Positions 11,034 through 22,990 of a DNA stretch of 64,000 bases are shown here, piece by piece. Positions within the stretch are counted from its first letter, which is position 1. Every line of letters starts with the position of its first letter. Under the pieces are notes generated by a model. That model was given only the letters and a program-made list of their open reading frames with translations, was not told the origin of the DNA and searched no databases. A program made the position numbers and the translations under genes. The DNA comes from Tetrahymena elliotti 4EA (taxonomy: Eukaryota > Ciliophora > Oligohymenophorea > Hymenostomatida > Tetrahymenidae). Location: the NCBI GenBank assembly GCA_000231825.2, contig JH720307.1:618389-682388 (forward strand), given 5' to 3'.

Positions 11034-13922
11034 TCATTGAAACTCTTTTTTTAAGTTCTAAAATTACTCTTTTATAAAACTATTAGTTGGATAGTTTTGT
11101 TTACTACCCTCTTTTATGGAATCAGCTTTCATATTCTAACTATTTTCTTGAATTAGTTCATCTTCTGTAAAAAGATATTCTTTATTGAAATTGCTACGTT
11201 CTCCATTATAGTAGGGTGTATTTTAATAATCATAATTATTATTATTGAAATCAAACAGATTTATTTTCTTAGGGTAAAGTGCTCCATTATCTGTTTAGTT
11301 TGATCTATTAGAATTATATATTCCATTTGAATAGTATTGATCATTTATTGAACTTTGCATATTGTTAAGAGCTATCTTTTGAATTTCTTTTGACTGCGGA
11401 GATATTACATTGCTAAATCGAATTTCATCACTATTAGATGGATTATTTTAAATATATTTTTAGCTACTTTAAGTATTTTCAGTAACTTATTTATTCTACA
11501 TAGAATCTTAAATATTCTCAGAGCTTCTTATCATTTATTAACTTTTTTAAGGCTTATTATTGTCTTCTAAGTTGAAGTGAATACCATTAAGCTGTTCATT
11601 ATCTTAACTATCATTTTAATTACTACTATTTTTATCGTTTTCTTTGTCGTTGTTTTTCTCATCATTATCATCATCATCATCGTCTTATTTGATTTTAAAT
11701 TTTGGAACTTCAGGCAATTGCTTAATGTAAGATGAATGGCGTCTATGTAATTTCTTATGAAGTTATTCTTCATATATTTTAATAGACTAAAGTTATTGGA
11801 TATTTAAAATGTGATTGCTACCCCTTCTTCTGTTTCTATTAGAACCATCTTGCTAAATCATATCCATCTATTACAAGTACTAAATTTAAAACATTTTTAT
11901 CTTATTAGTATCATTACTCTTAGGGGTTGAACCATTACTATTACCTATCTTTGTAGATGGAAGATTATTATTAGCTAGTTTCATTTCTACTTTAGGGGAA
12001 TCTGCATGAATGTGAGAAAATGCCAGATTCGTAAGTCTTCTATTGAGATCTTTTCTCTCATTAGTTTTAACTTTATGTGGCTTTTTATCTACTTTATTTG
12101 TATTATATTCTGGTTAAATAGATTTAATAAGAGCATTAAAACTACCTGATAGTTTATCTTTTTAGGAATTTTTACTATTTGATATTTTTTTATTACGTAT
12201 TTAGAAAGTGTTTTAATAAAAATCTTCTTTGTTTTATATTAATTTTTAAGATTCTCTTGCTTCTTCCATGGTAGTAAACATGGCTGCTTGCATAGCATAT
12301 CTCCTTGTCTCAGTCGAACTTGGAATATTTGAAAATTATCCAGCTGTTTTTTTCTCTATAATTAGAAATTCTTTGATAACTTTATATAAATTAGGCTTTT
12401 GTTTCTTTTCAATTCCATTACTAACGAGATTTTTAATTTATTTTCTTGTTTTGTGCAAGACTTTTTTCTTTCTTCTTTTGACAATTACTTTAAATACTAA
12501 TTTTCCTAAACTGTAACATTTCTAAGAGATTGGAATTTATTTGAAATTTTAACAGTGATCTTTTGCCTAAATTTAACTCAAAAGCTAAGAAATTCTTAAT
12601 CGAAATAGTTCACTAAAATCTGTAGCTATATTACTGTTTACTTATTCTCTGTAACTTTGTATTTCAGTGTATTGATTTAAATATGAAAATTTCATCTATA
12701 AACATTTAAAAATAAATCCTGCTAACAATCCAACTGCAAGAATCAGCCAATTCAGAAATATTTCATCATTTCTATTATTAAATTAGTTTATTAATGAAAA
12801 TTAGTTATTTTAGATACCACCCTATATCGAAAAGCTCAAAATTTATAAATTTAATTATTAGATTTCATCTTTTGTGAAGTAATTTTTACTGAATTAAACA
12901 TTATAATGAGTAGTGGATTAATCTTAAAAACTGCTATTAATTTCATACTCATTTAATAGGTAGAGATACTAGTACAGATCTACATACAGTAAAGAATAAG
13001 AGGTATCTTGTACGCTAAAATTCTTTGGATAATTTTAAATATCTCTGAATATATCTATGTTTATTTACTATAGCGAAATACTCTACCTTCTCTTTGCAGT
13101 CATTTCACTAAGCAGTATTGAGTAGGAAAAGAAAAAAAATAACGCTACAAAAAGTGATAAAATTTTATGAAGCCACAAGCTCATTTGCTAATCACCTTAT
13201 CTATTTAAGTACCTAAAAACAGAATATACTACTCTTTAGTAATCATAAAAGGTGTTAAGGTCTTTAAAAAGTAACAAGGTACCACCAGTAACTGCGGGTA
13301 TTAAGAATATACCCAAATAAAATAAGTAATTAAGATAATCAAAGACACTAAATGATGCTACATCTATTATATTCTACTTTTATATGAATATTTTTTCATA
13401 AAATAGACTAGGAATGCTTTGATAATGATCCTCTGTTTCCAAGTAAAACTTCTTTTCGCTCCCAAACTTACCCGCATATTCATCTAAAGGATCATCTGAG
13501 TTATCTGCTTCATAATTTTCTACACATTTAAAATTTACTTAAGCATCATTACCAATTACTGCCTTCACAGCTTGAAAAATTATATATCTCTCATAGAAAA
13601 CTGTGTAATTATTGTTTTTAAATTCTTAAATCATTTGATTTTCAGAATATTTATTGCAACTATCCTATACTACAGGAAAGTGATATTTCTCTAGAAATGT
13701 AAAAACTCTAGCAGCGGTTTATCTTGACTACTACTATTCAGATCTTACATTTTAAACTAAACTACTAAAGATTATCAGAGTAAGAATTAATCTAATTTTT
13801 CCTAAATATCCAGGGAATCTGTACAACTTTGAATTTGCTAATTTTTAAGGTATAATTTATTTGCTAAAGTCTCCCTATGGAGAAATTGAATTGGTTTCCT
13901 AATTATACATATATAAACTCAT
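11034..13922 (-). CDS. Intronless 962-residue multi-pass membrane protein with long polar tail
   Basis: One uninterrupted frame of 963 codons runs from ATG 13922-13920 to TGA 11036-11034 with no intron. The N-terminal half has about four hydrophobic segments: around LILTLIIFSSLV near residue 50, LFYLGIFLIPAVTGGTLLLF, ILSLFVALFFFFSYSILL, and LNWLILAVGLLAGFIF. The first two flank a Cys-containing, probably lumenal or extracellular domain. After the fourth segment comes a long basic cytosolic region (KVIVKRRKKK, ETRRYAMQAAMF) and then an Asn-, Asp- and Gln-rich tail that includes a run of five Asp codons near 11677. I do not recognise the family; the arrangement fits a surface or vesicle membrane protein with a large cytosolic tail. 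The consistent frame over 2.9 kb makes the gene itself secure. Confidence 0.8.
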
Positions 13923-15927
13923 TTTATTTTAAGCTGTTCTTGTGCATAAATTTCTTTATTTAATGCTCATAAAAACTTTATTTGACTTTTTAATTATTTC
14001 TTAATTAAATTAATCTAAAATTTTTATTTAATTTCTTATTTGCTTGATTGAGTTTTCCAATAAATTTTTTGAATGATTTGATTGATTGATTAATAGGTAG
14101 GTAGGTAGATTGATTGAGTTTTATTATTACTATTCAACATAGCCATAAGAATAATAATTCCAAGAAATTAAATTACCTCATTGATTGCCTTGAAATTCAT
14201 TTTTTTCATTTACTTTATGTTTATTCTTTACTACTTTTGGTGAGTGTTATTGTAATTTGACTTATTTGATTGATATTTAAGAGATTTAATAAAATTGGTC
14301 ATTTATTTGTTTTAGGTAAAAAATTAGATTTCAAATCTAAAAATTAATTAATTAATAAAATGTTTTCTTTAAAAACATAAATTTTGAAGTGTGAATTATT
14401 TAACCTGATAATCAGCTTCAATAAGATTTTTCATATTTATTTTTTGTATTTTCAAAATCAAACATCTTCTTTTATAATTATAACTTGTTTATTCGTTTAT
14501 TTACACTGTTAAATTGGAGCTTTTTATTTTGCTTATATATAGATCAATACAAGCTAAATATGAAAATAAGATTTATTTTAATTAAAACCATATTTATGGA
14601 TTTTAAATTTTTATAAAAAAAGGTTTTTTCAAGATTTCTCAACAATTGTTAGTAAGTTAATTTTATATTTGAATAAGACCAGATTTATCTAAAAACAAAT
14701 GTAATAACTTTAGATTTGTCTAAATTTATAAAAATAATATTAAAAATACTGTTCAAAATATTTTTTTATGAGCTTTTAGAAATAAGATAAAAATACTACT
14801 ATACTATCATTTCCTAATACTTTTAATATTTTGTCTGAAAGTAAAAATTTAAATAATAAAATTATTTTAAAAGAGGAATTTACTATTCTTTTTATTTCTT
14901 TCCTTTTCTTTTGAGAATAAATAAAAATATTATTCAAAAATAAATGATTTGTATTGAGTTATTCCTTGAATAAAGTTCTAAAAGTAATCTTGCTATTTTT
15001 TATATTTTTTAGTATTCAAGACAATTTTATTATCAATAAAGTTTCTTTCTACTACTTAGTTATTTTCTTAGATTTATTTAACTTTTTGTACTGTTTTTTG
15101 ATTTAAAAATACAAAATAAATTAAAGATAGCATAATAAATAGTAAACAATCAAAAATAAGTACATAGATATATTTTTGGTAAAAAATAACGTTAAAAAAA
15201 TCAAAAAAACTGTATACAATAGGTAATTATATATAATCTTATGTTAATAATAAACATAATATAAATTGTTTAGAAAATGAAGCTTTGACATTTATTTAAT
15301 TTGCTATTAGATGAGATAACTGTGTTTTTACATTTTTTGTTAGTTTATGTAATTATTAATGAATTATTGATAGATAGAAAGATTGATTCATTCATTCATG
15401 CATGTAGATAATAAGTAAGCTAATAGAATACGTACTTAAGTGATAGAGATATATATAATCAGTTATCTTTTAGAATATATAAGAGTGGGTAGCTTAGCTT
15501 TCGCACAATTTTAAAGCTCCAAAAGATCTAAAATTTATTCAATTTACTTTAAATATTTTTTCATTTAAATTAACAATTTAATATAATTTTATAGGTGTTT
15601 ATTTGAGTGTCCTCACTTATTTTTTTATTTAAGCAAGGAATTAAAATTATTTTCATTTTTCTTTTATCAGTAGTCATCCTTTTTTTATTTTTAAAAAAAC
15701 ATTATTTAAATTAGTTTTTTAATGGTAAAATTAATATGTCCATTTGCTTATCTTTGCTTTTTAAATTGTTAGTTTTCCTTAATTTTATCTTGCTTATAAT
15801 ATTCTACTTTTTATTTTTTATTAGCAAATATTTTCTATTAGAATTCTAAAAATTAAAATGCTAATTTAGATTGATATTTCATTTCAGCTATTTTTTAGAT
15901 TTTCTAGTTATTTTTTCTTCTTTTAAT
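13923..15927. other. 2-kb intergenic region with short tandem repeats
   Basis: Noncoding DNA between the start of the 962-residue protein and the 3' end of the Sec14 gene. It contains GATT/GTAG-type microsatellite at about 14074-14116 and GATT/ATTC repeats near 15381-15404. A locally less AT-rich patch at about 15484-15530 is preceded by a TATATAAG-like sequence and contains AGCTTT...AAAGCT inverted arms; a T-run follows at 15619-15626. No coding frame is convincing. Confidence 0.45.
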
Positions 15928-17799
15928 TCAAAATGTTATTACAAATATAACTTAATTGTTAAATATAAATTTTTTAATTACATCAGCTTCAGCTTATGTA
16001 TTTAAAGGAGTATCACTGACTTAGAATTTTGCACCTTAAGTTGTTAACTCGTATTTATCTGGATTATGAGGAGCTTTAGATGAAGGTCCACTTATTTTAC
16101 CTGCTAAAGCATCTCTAAGCGCTGCTAATTCCATAGCTTACTTTTCGGCTTCGCTATCTTCATCTTCTTCTCCATCTTAAACTACTTTTTCTTCTTCACC
16201 ATCTTATTTCAATCCATCTTTGTATTCACATGGGAATAATCTAGAGTTAAAAATAATAATTAATTTATTTTAAATTTTACTTGAAAAATCTTATTAATCC
16301 TAACTGAATTATAAATTTATTGATAATAAGAATTATTTGATTTAAAGTGTTTTTGATGGAGCAAAAAATAATAATCAGTAAATAAAAAGTCAAAAATGAT
16401 ATTGATATTTAATTAATTTACGGTGTTTCTCCAGCTGGATTCCAAGGACCAATATTTTTAGAAAGATCACACTTACTATTTCCACCTAAGAAATCAGGAA
16501 TGTTATCATTATCAATCTAATATTAAAAAAAAGAAAATAAGAATGATTTTATTCAAAGAAACAAAGTAAATTTATTTTATTTAATTCAAAAAATGTTTTT
16601 GCTTTACAATTTCTAACAGCTTTTCTTTGAATCCTGAACCTATAATAGTTATTTTATTTCTTGTCTTTTCATCTATCCAAGGCTTTATAACAGCCCAAAC
16701 TCCTGAAAACAACATGGGAGCATTTACTATAAACATTCTACCAAGAATTTCAGGGTAGTTTTCTTAGGCTACCTTTGAAGCAATTTAGATAAAATTATAA
16801 ACTTATTTTGAAAGCATTTTCATAGGAATACCCTTTAAATCTAAAACAGTAACAGTTTGGTCAACTCTATGTCCAATTGCTTGAGAGCAGGCAGGAAAGA
16901 TACGATTTAAGAGAATTTCGTAAGATTAGATATAATATTTTATTAAACGCTCTTCACTTGTAACTTAAAATAGCTGAGTTAGTTTTAACAATCCAATTCT
17001 TTCAATATATATTGGGCGACCCTTTTAGATTAATATTTAAAGTTTAATAATAATTACTTTTTTAAAAAATATGCTTGAATGAATATCTATGCTTTTTTAT
17101 ATTTTCTATCTTTTTTTATGAATGTTGTTAGCTCTTTTTAAATATTTGCTAGCAATTTATTAAACATTCATGTGCCTATATCTTTTATAAATTCCTATGT
17201 TTGTTTAAACTGAAAATTTAAATGATCTTATTACTAATTTATCAGTCTTGTGATAACCATGTGGATAGTGGTGACGAACTTCTGGTAATTCATTGTAGGA
17301 GAATTTCTATTTATTTATAAAAAGTATGTTAAAGTATTCAATTTGCAACAAATCATTTTCATTTGTCTGTAAAAGTAAAAAATGAAACCCATTTATTTTA
17401 ATTAGGTATATCTCATTTTTTATTTTCATTTTTTTCTTCCTTAAAATGATTGATCATTCTCACAAAAAAGAAGATTTAAAAGGAAAAAACATTACCATTA
17501 TATTTTAAACATCATTCTTTATTCTCCAATCCAAAAAGTCAGAAAACATCTTTTCTGTTTTGACTAAATCAAATTTTCTTGCTCTTAAAAATCTCAATAA
17601 GTAGTGGTCATCATATTCTTTTTCAGAACAACCTTTCATAGCTGTAAATTGTCTAAATTTTTGTAATGCTTCTAACTATTCTTGAGAGCAATCTCCAACA
17701 TAACTGAAATTAATAAGAAAAAAAATCAATCATCTATATTCATAATTATCATAGACTAATGTTTTAATGTATTTACCCTGTACCCTTATTATTATCCAT
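15928..17799 (-). CDS. Sec14-like CRAL-TRIO lipid-transfer protein
   Basis: Sec14-type proteins bind and exchange phosphatidylinositol and other lipids and couple lipid metabolism to vesicle traffic. The start at 17799-17797 encodes MDNNKGT, then an intron (codon GG|T) leads to the CRAL-TRIO N-domain: QLEALQKFRQF, DDHYLLRFLRARKFD and TEKMFSDFLDWR. The lipid-binding lobe follows with QENYPEILGRMFIVNAP, FSGVWAVIKPWIDEKTRNKI and the preceding VTVLDLKG region, matching the Sec14 pattern YPE-(h)-(h)-GR-(h)-(h)-(h)-(h)-NAP. The C-terminus after SKCDLSKNIGPWNPAG is acidic (DGEEDEDSEAE), Ala-rich and ends at TGA 15930-15928. Several short introns interrupt it. Family assignment is firm; ligand and compartment are not known. 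Confidence 0.9.
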
Positions 17800-18657
17800 T
17801 TTCACTTGTTTGCTTTTTGAAATTTCTAAATTATATTCACTAAAAACTAACTTTTCTTTTATTTTTTTATTTTTGATTGTTAAACTTCAATCTTTTAAAT
17901 TTTTCTTTGTTTCAATTATTTTCTTTTTGTGAAATTGATAATTTTTTAATTTCTTGCCTAATTTATTAATTATTAATTATCAATTTCTGCAAAATCCCAA
18001 TTCATTCATTCATTCATTCTTTCTTTCTATGATTCATTCATACATACATCTATTTATTTGTTTGATTATTTTTCTTTTTTTGTATTTTCTTATCATTTCA
18101 TATTCATTACTAATTTAAATTATTTTAAATGCATCAAAGCTCCTATGCCATTTAACTTTACCTAAAAAATAACTAGTGACTAAAAGAAAAAACAACGAAC
18201 AACTCGATTTAATTGTCAATTCAATTATACCTAGATCCTTCAATATTTATAGATTATTTTTTATTATTTACAAAAATTTTTCTGTAAATCACAAGAATAC
18301 TAGTCAAGAAAAACAAACTAAAACACTTCAAATATTATTTCCTTAAAAATTTACTCATACAAAATCCTTCTTACATATCAATTTAATTTATCATAAAGTA
18401 CTTAGATGTTACATAGCTATTTAAAAATATTAGTCCTTCTTTTATTCTAGAAATTTGTTTTGTTAAAAAAAATAAAATCAGTTAATTTGAAGTTACTTGA
18501 TGTCAAAAAAAATTTGAGAATTAATTTAGAAAAAGTAAGTTTGAGTGAATAAATAAGTAGAAATACACTAAAAAATTGTATTAAGAACTTCTTTACATTT
18601 ACTTATCAAATAAGTAAATTAAAATGAAAATTTAGAATAAAGTCTTTCAGGATTAAA
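17800..18657. other. Intergenic region with CATT/CATA microsatellite
   Basis: AT-rich spacer between the Sec14 gene start and the Nudix gene 3' end. A short tandem repeat of ATTC/TTTC/ATAC units lies at about 18001-18050. Nothing else recognised. Confidence 0.45.
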
Positions 18658-19324
18658 TCATTTTCCATTTTTATTATCAATAGGTAATAGGTTAAAGTCT
18701 TGTTTAAGCATTTTTTCTAAAATCTTGTGAAGATTTGGAATGCATTCTTCATCTTTTATTTAGGATATATTGAATTTTTCTTTCTCATCTCTACCCAAAA
18801 ATTTATCTAAGTAGAAAAACTAACTGAAAATTTTTTCATGTTCTTTTTAATAGCTTTGAATGACACAACTAGCACTGAATATTAAATAATGCTAATATTT
18901 AAAAATATTTTTCAATAATATTTATTTTAAACAATTTGATAGAATTTTACGCTTTCAGATCTTATGACTTCATTAATATTATAATTATTATTTATTAAAT
19001 CAACAATATACCCAGTTTCTTCTTTTACCTCTCTTTTTATTCCATTTGCAATAATCTCACCTAAATGTTAAAAAAAGGATATTATAGTGTATTTTTAAAA
19101 TTCTTTTTTACCAAATTCAAGTCTTCCTCCAGGAAAACTCCACTAATTATAATATGGAGCTTATTCTCTTTTAATTAACAATATCTAACAAATAAATAAG
19201 TTTTACTCTAGTAAAATAGATGAAATACACATAAAAATATTCAAATATTAGTTAAAATCACCTTTCTAGGCTATCTAGAATCAAAGATTAATCCTGAAAT
19301 ACCAGTTTTGATAATTTGTTTCAT
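18658..19324 (-). CDS. Nudix hydrolase
   Basis: Nudix enzymes hydrolyse nucleoside diphosphates linked to another moiety, using Mg2+ held by the Nudix box. The start at 19324-19322 reads MKQIIKTGISGLIFDSR. After an intron the strand LLIKREQAPYYNQWSFPGGRLEFG runs into the Nudix box, which is itself split by an intron within the codon GG|T: GGRLEFGE then IIANGIKREVKEETGY. This fits G-x5-E-x7-REUxEExGU, including the REVKEE core that carries the metal-binding Glu residues. A third intron separates INEVIRSES from HYLIFSASC. The frame ends at TGA 18660-18658. The protein is short (about 170 residues), essentially a single domain. Substrate cannot be inferred; relatives include 8-oxo-dGTPase and NUDT15-type enzymes. 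Confidence 0.88.
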
Positions 19325-20062
19325 TGATATCTTGAAATTATTTTAAAATAAATACTTTTTTATTTATCCCTTGTGTAAATTTGAAAGATATTTCTAAAAA
19401 TGCAAAGATAAATAAATAATTTAACATAAAAATACTTCATCAATTTATATTATTTTGTTATTTATAAAAATTGCTTCAAAAATAATTATAATATTTTATA
19501 TTTATTGATTATTTGCTCATAATAAGAATTCCATAATTGTCCATATTAGAAGCTAGCTAAATAAAAAATAATTTATTAGCTTAAATGAATTAAATAGTTT
19601 TATTTTTCTATTAATTATTATAAATATGAAAATATCTTCATATAAAAATTCAATGAAATATATTTTTTTAAAAGCAATTAGTTTTATTTTTGTTGATTAT
19701 TTTATTAAATATGTATTAATTAGATTACTTTAATTTTCAAAACTGGTTATTAGATAAAACATATTTTTATATTTTTTACTAAAATACCTCTTTAATAAAT
19801 TTAATTATTTTTTATTAATTAATCTGTTGATTATCATATGATATTAAATTTAAAATTTGGATATTATTTACTTAAATACCTATTAAATTAATAATATTTT
19901 CAATTACTTTTTATTAAAAGTAGTCAATTTTCTATAAATTGATTTATAAAAAATAAACTAATTTCATAAATATGGATGAATTAACTTATATTTTTAATAC
20001 AGAATTAAAAAAAAACAAATTTTAATTAATTTTTAACTATTTATTAATCGATTAATACATAA
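19325..20062. other. Intergenic AT-rich region
   Basis: Between the Nudix gene start and the xylulokinase 3' end, both minus strand. Extremely AT-rich; no gene, RNA or repeat of note was seen. Confidence 0.45.
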
Positions 20063-21725
20063 TCAATATGGATACTATTTAGCTAAATTTTATTCTAATT
20101 CATAAATATATTAAGATATTTCTGAATAGTATTATTTTAATTATAAATCTGGTTAGGATACTTCTTGTAGTTTGTAAGCATTACAGTTGTTAAAATGGCT
20201 AAAGAAATCTATTTCTTCTTTATTTTTGTCATTTATAAATCCATGATGAGCTCTTAGAGCACTACCAATACAAGCAGAATCTTCAGATGCTTATACATAT
20301 ACCTTACATCCAAAAACATTTGAAGAAATTTGTTGAAGGACTCTGTTTTTGCATGCACCACCTGTCAAAATAAGCTTAGAGAAATTTTCTTTTTTGAAAT
20401 TAATTCTTAAAGATATTATTTTATATTCAAGAAGGATAATAATTTTTTCAACTGGCAGAATATCTACAGAAATGTTTTTGTTTGTATTTTTAATCTCTTC
20501 TATTTATATTGAGCAATTAATGGGAGGTACAATTTCTGGCTATTACAAAAAGCATCCATAATACCCTTTAGGTTTATAGCTATTAAAATAGTAATCTTCT
20601 ATCTATTCCCATTTAAGTTTATTTGTTTAAATGATTTCATCTCTCATTATACCTCCATTTTTCTAGCACAGTAACAAAAGATACTTTTTATTAATTAAAA
20701 CAAATCTTTATATTTTTGATCAAAATATTTAATCAAGAAATAAAAAAAACCTAATCAGATTTTAAAGGTGAACAGAATATATGCTCATTTGGATCAAGTG
20801 ATTTCTCTATTTCAGTTTCATCAATAACACCAAATAGTGTATCACTTGTTCCTAAGCTTATTGCTAGGTAACTTGAGTTCAGAAGTCCCATCCCCACCAT
20901 TGAAGCTAAATTATCTCCAGTGCTTGCAATTGCAATAGAATTTTCATCAAAAAGATTATGATACTTTTATATGAAATAATCACTTATTTTTCCTACTCTT
21001 TGCCAACTCTTTATTGGTTGGTAATCTCCTAACTTTTTTTATAAATCAGGAACATAATCTATCATTTCTTATACATATCTTTTTGTTTTTAAATCCATTA
21101 AATTCATTCCTGATGCATCACCATAGTCAACAGAAGTGAAGTTTCCAGTAAAAATCTCAGCTAAAAAAGAGCTGATTAAACTGATATGGATTGTTTTATC
21201 ATATATTTCTTTTTGCAACTAGAATTTTTTTAAAATTTAGCTGAAAGTAAATCTCTCAAATGCTCTACTTCCAGTTTTTTAATGAGTTTCTATAAACTTT
21301 TGACTTATTTCCTTGCATTAAGAAGAAGTGCTTGAATCCATCCAAATAGGGCACAAGTTAGTTGCAAAACAATCTTTCAAATTTTCATTTAAATTCTTCT
21401 ATGAATCGTATTTTATTTCACTTGAATAATAAACGCTACCATGTTGTTACCCTGAGACAGATAAAGCTGATATTTTTTTTGCAAATTTACAATCTAAATT
21501 TTTTAAGCCTATTTCAAGAGCTCTTAAAAAAAGGAAAACATCTTATTCAGCTGATTAGTGATGATCATTTACTTCAAAATGAATAATTTCTTCATTTTAA
21601 AGAGCAATATCACCAAAAATAACCTTGTCATGATAAATTTCATTTGAATTTTCATCGAACACACATAATTTTAAAGATTATGTTGATAGGTCTAATCCTA
21701 AAAAGTAAAGCTATTAAGTATTCAT
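20063..21725 (-). CDS. XYLB: Xylulokinase (FGGY-family carbohydrate kinase)
   Basis: Phosphorylates D-xylulose to xylulose 5-phosphate with ATP, feeding the pentose phosphate pathway. The 531-residue frame starts at 21725-21723 and has one 67-nt intron (20684-20750, GT...AG on the minus strand), after which it is in frame to TGA 20065-20063. FGGY hallmarks appear in order: N-terminal phosphate loop region FLGLDLSTQSLK, then VSGQQHGSV, PIWMDSST, SVDYGDASGMNLMDL, TGDNLASMVG with the expected catalytic Asp, SLGTSDTLFG, and the C-terminal ATP-binding LTGGACKNRVLQQISSNVFG, followed by SEDSACIGSALRAHHG. Length and order match eukaryotic xylulokinase better than glycerol kinase or ribulokinase. A decayed copy of the 5' end lies just upstream at 22068-22240. 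Confidence 0.93.
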
Positions 21726-22067
21726 CAGCTAAAATAATTGCTGTTTTAATATAATAAACCGCCAAAAGTGATATAATTAATAATTTATTATTTATAAATA
21801 CCAGCGATTAATTTTCTTTTAAAATTTTTACAAAAATTCTTCTTTAAAAATTATAAAAATAAACATTTAATTCTAAAGAGTTTTTATAAAAATTAATTTT
21901 ATTTATCCATAAATTTTTTTAAAACAATTATAAATTTAATTTTAAAAAAGGGACAACATATTTTACTCTCCTTCTAATTAATAATTGATTACTAATATTG
22001 AATAGATTTTTGTTTTTTAAAAAGAATATCTTTAAATAAAAGTAGGTAAACTTCTTTTTTCCCCCCT

Positions 22068-22240
22068 CAAATACACAATTTTAAAGATTGTTTTTAATAG
22101 GAATGATCATACAAAGTAAAGCCATTAACCACTGATTTACTAGAATAGTTGCAGTACAATATAATAAATAGCAAAAAGTTGTATAATTAAAATAATGATA
22201 GTAAATATCAGCTATAAACTATCCTTAAAATATTAAAATA
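22068..22240 (-). pseudogene. Relic duplication of the xylulokinase 5' end
   Basis: The stretch aligns by eye with the start and upstream region of the xylulokinase gene at about 21657-21830. Shared blocks include a match around ACACAATTTTAAAGATT (relic) versus ACATAATTTTAAAGATT (gene), AAAGTAAAGCCATTAA versus AAAGTAAAGCTATTAA, and AATATAATAAATAGC versus AATATAATAAACCGC. In the relic the ATG position is lost (the CAT on the plus strand is replaced), and only about the first 20-30 codons plus upstream sequence are represented. It is therefore a dead tandem fragment, not a second gene. Confidence 0.6.
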
Positions 22241-22777
22241 AAACCTTCTAAAATATTTAAAATTTAATAAATAAAATAAACATTCATTTATCAATAAAAA
22301 GAACATTTTTCATATCAATTTAATTTTATTTTCATCTGATTAATTTAAATGATAAATCTTTGTAGATCAAATTTCATTAAAGAGTAAACTAAAAATTTTT
22401 TTTCATGAAATATCAGGTATTTTATCATTTAAGCTTTCTTACATAAATAAACCATACAAAATTTTCTTATCCTATGCAATTATGAAAAGTTAGTGAATTT
22501 TATTAAATATATTTTAATAATAAATTATATTTTCTAATTTTATCAAATTGTTTAAAATAAAATATGATTTTTTAACTAAACAAGTAAATTGTCTATTTGT
22601 AAACTATTAACTATTTTTATTAAAAATATTAATTTCGTTTAGATGATTAAACCAAATTCTATTTTTACTCCTAACTACTCCAATAAATAAATTGATTAAA
22701 AAACTTTACCAAATAGTTGTAAAACCAGAAAATGATCGTAACACTTCATTGCATTAGTTTTAAAATAGTAGAATTGG

Positions 22778-22870
22778 TTTGACTGTATAGTCAAAAATAG
22801 GCTAAATTTCTTGAGAGGTGAGGGTCTCTTTTTAATAAATGTGATATGAAGAAAATAAATAAAGAGAGCC
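22778..22870. repeat. Clustered inverted repeats upstream of eRF1
   Basis: A perfect 7-bp stem with a 4-nt loop lies at 22778-22795 (TTTGACT-GTAT-AGTCAAA). A GAGA...TCTC hairpin with a 5-T run follows at 22813-22832. The arm at 22822-22831 (GGGTCTCTTT) also pairs, with one mismatch, with 22861-22870 (AAAGAGAGCC). These could be 5' UTR or promoter structure of eRF1, or part of a small Pol III RNA; no known family was recognised. Confidence 0.4.
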
Positions 22871-22990
22871 TAACTAAATTTTATATATCCTTTGATTTGA
22901 AAATAATTGTATAAACTTTAAATTAACAAAAAAAAGTTAAATAAAAAAGAGCAAAAATAGATTAAATTAATCCTAAAATAGTTAGCAAAA

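Larger units (their letters stand above)
21726..22990. promoter_or_regulatory. Divergent promoter region between xylulokinase and eRF1
   Basis: This 1.27-kb spacer separates divergent starts. It contains the xylulokinase relic (about 22068-22240) and, 120-215 bp before the eRF1 start, clustered inverted repeats. No other coding sequence was recognised. Confidence 0.5.

Noticed and set aside
12268..12516. Hydrophobic plus-strand frame of 82 codons
   Set aside because: It lies antisense to the unbroken 962-residue coding frame and is explained as its shadow.
21362..21586. Plus-strand frame of 74 codons
   Set aside because: Antisense to the xylulokinase N-terminal half, which has clear FGGY motifs on the minus strand.
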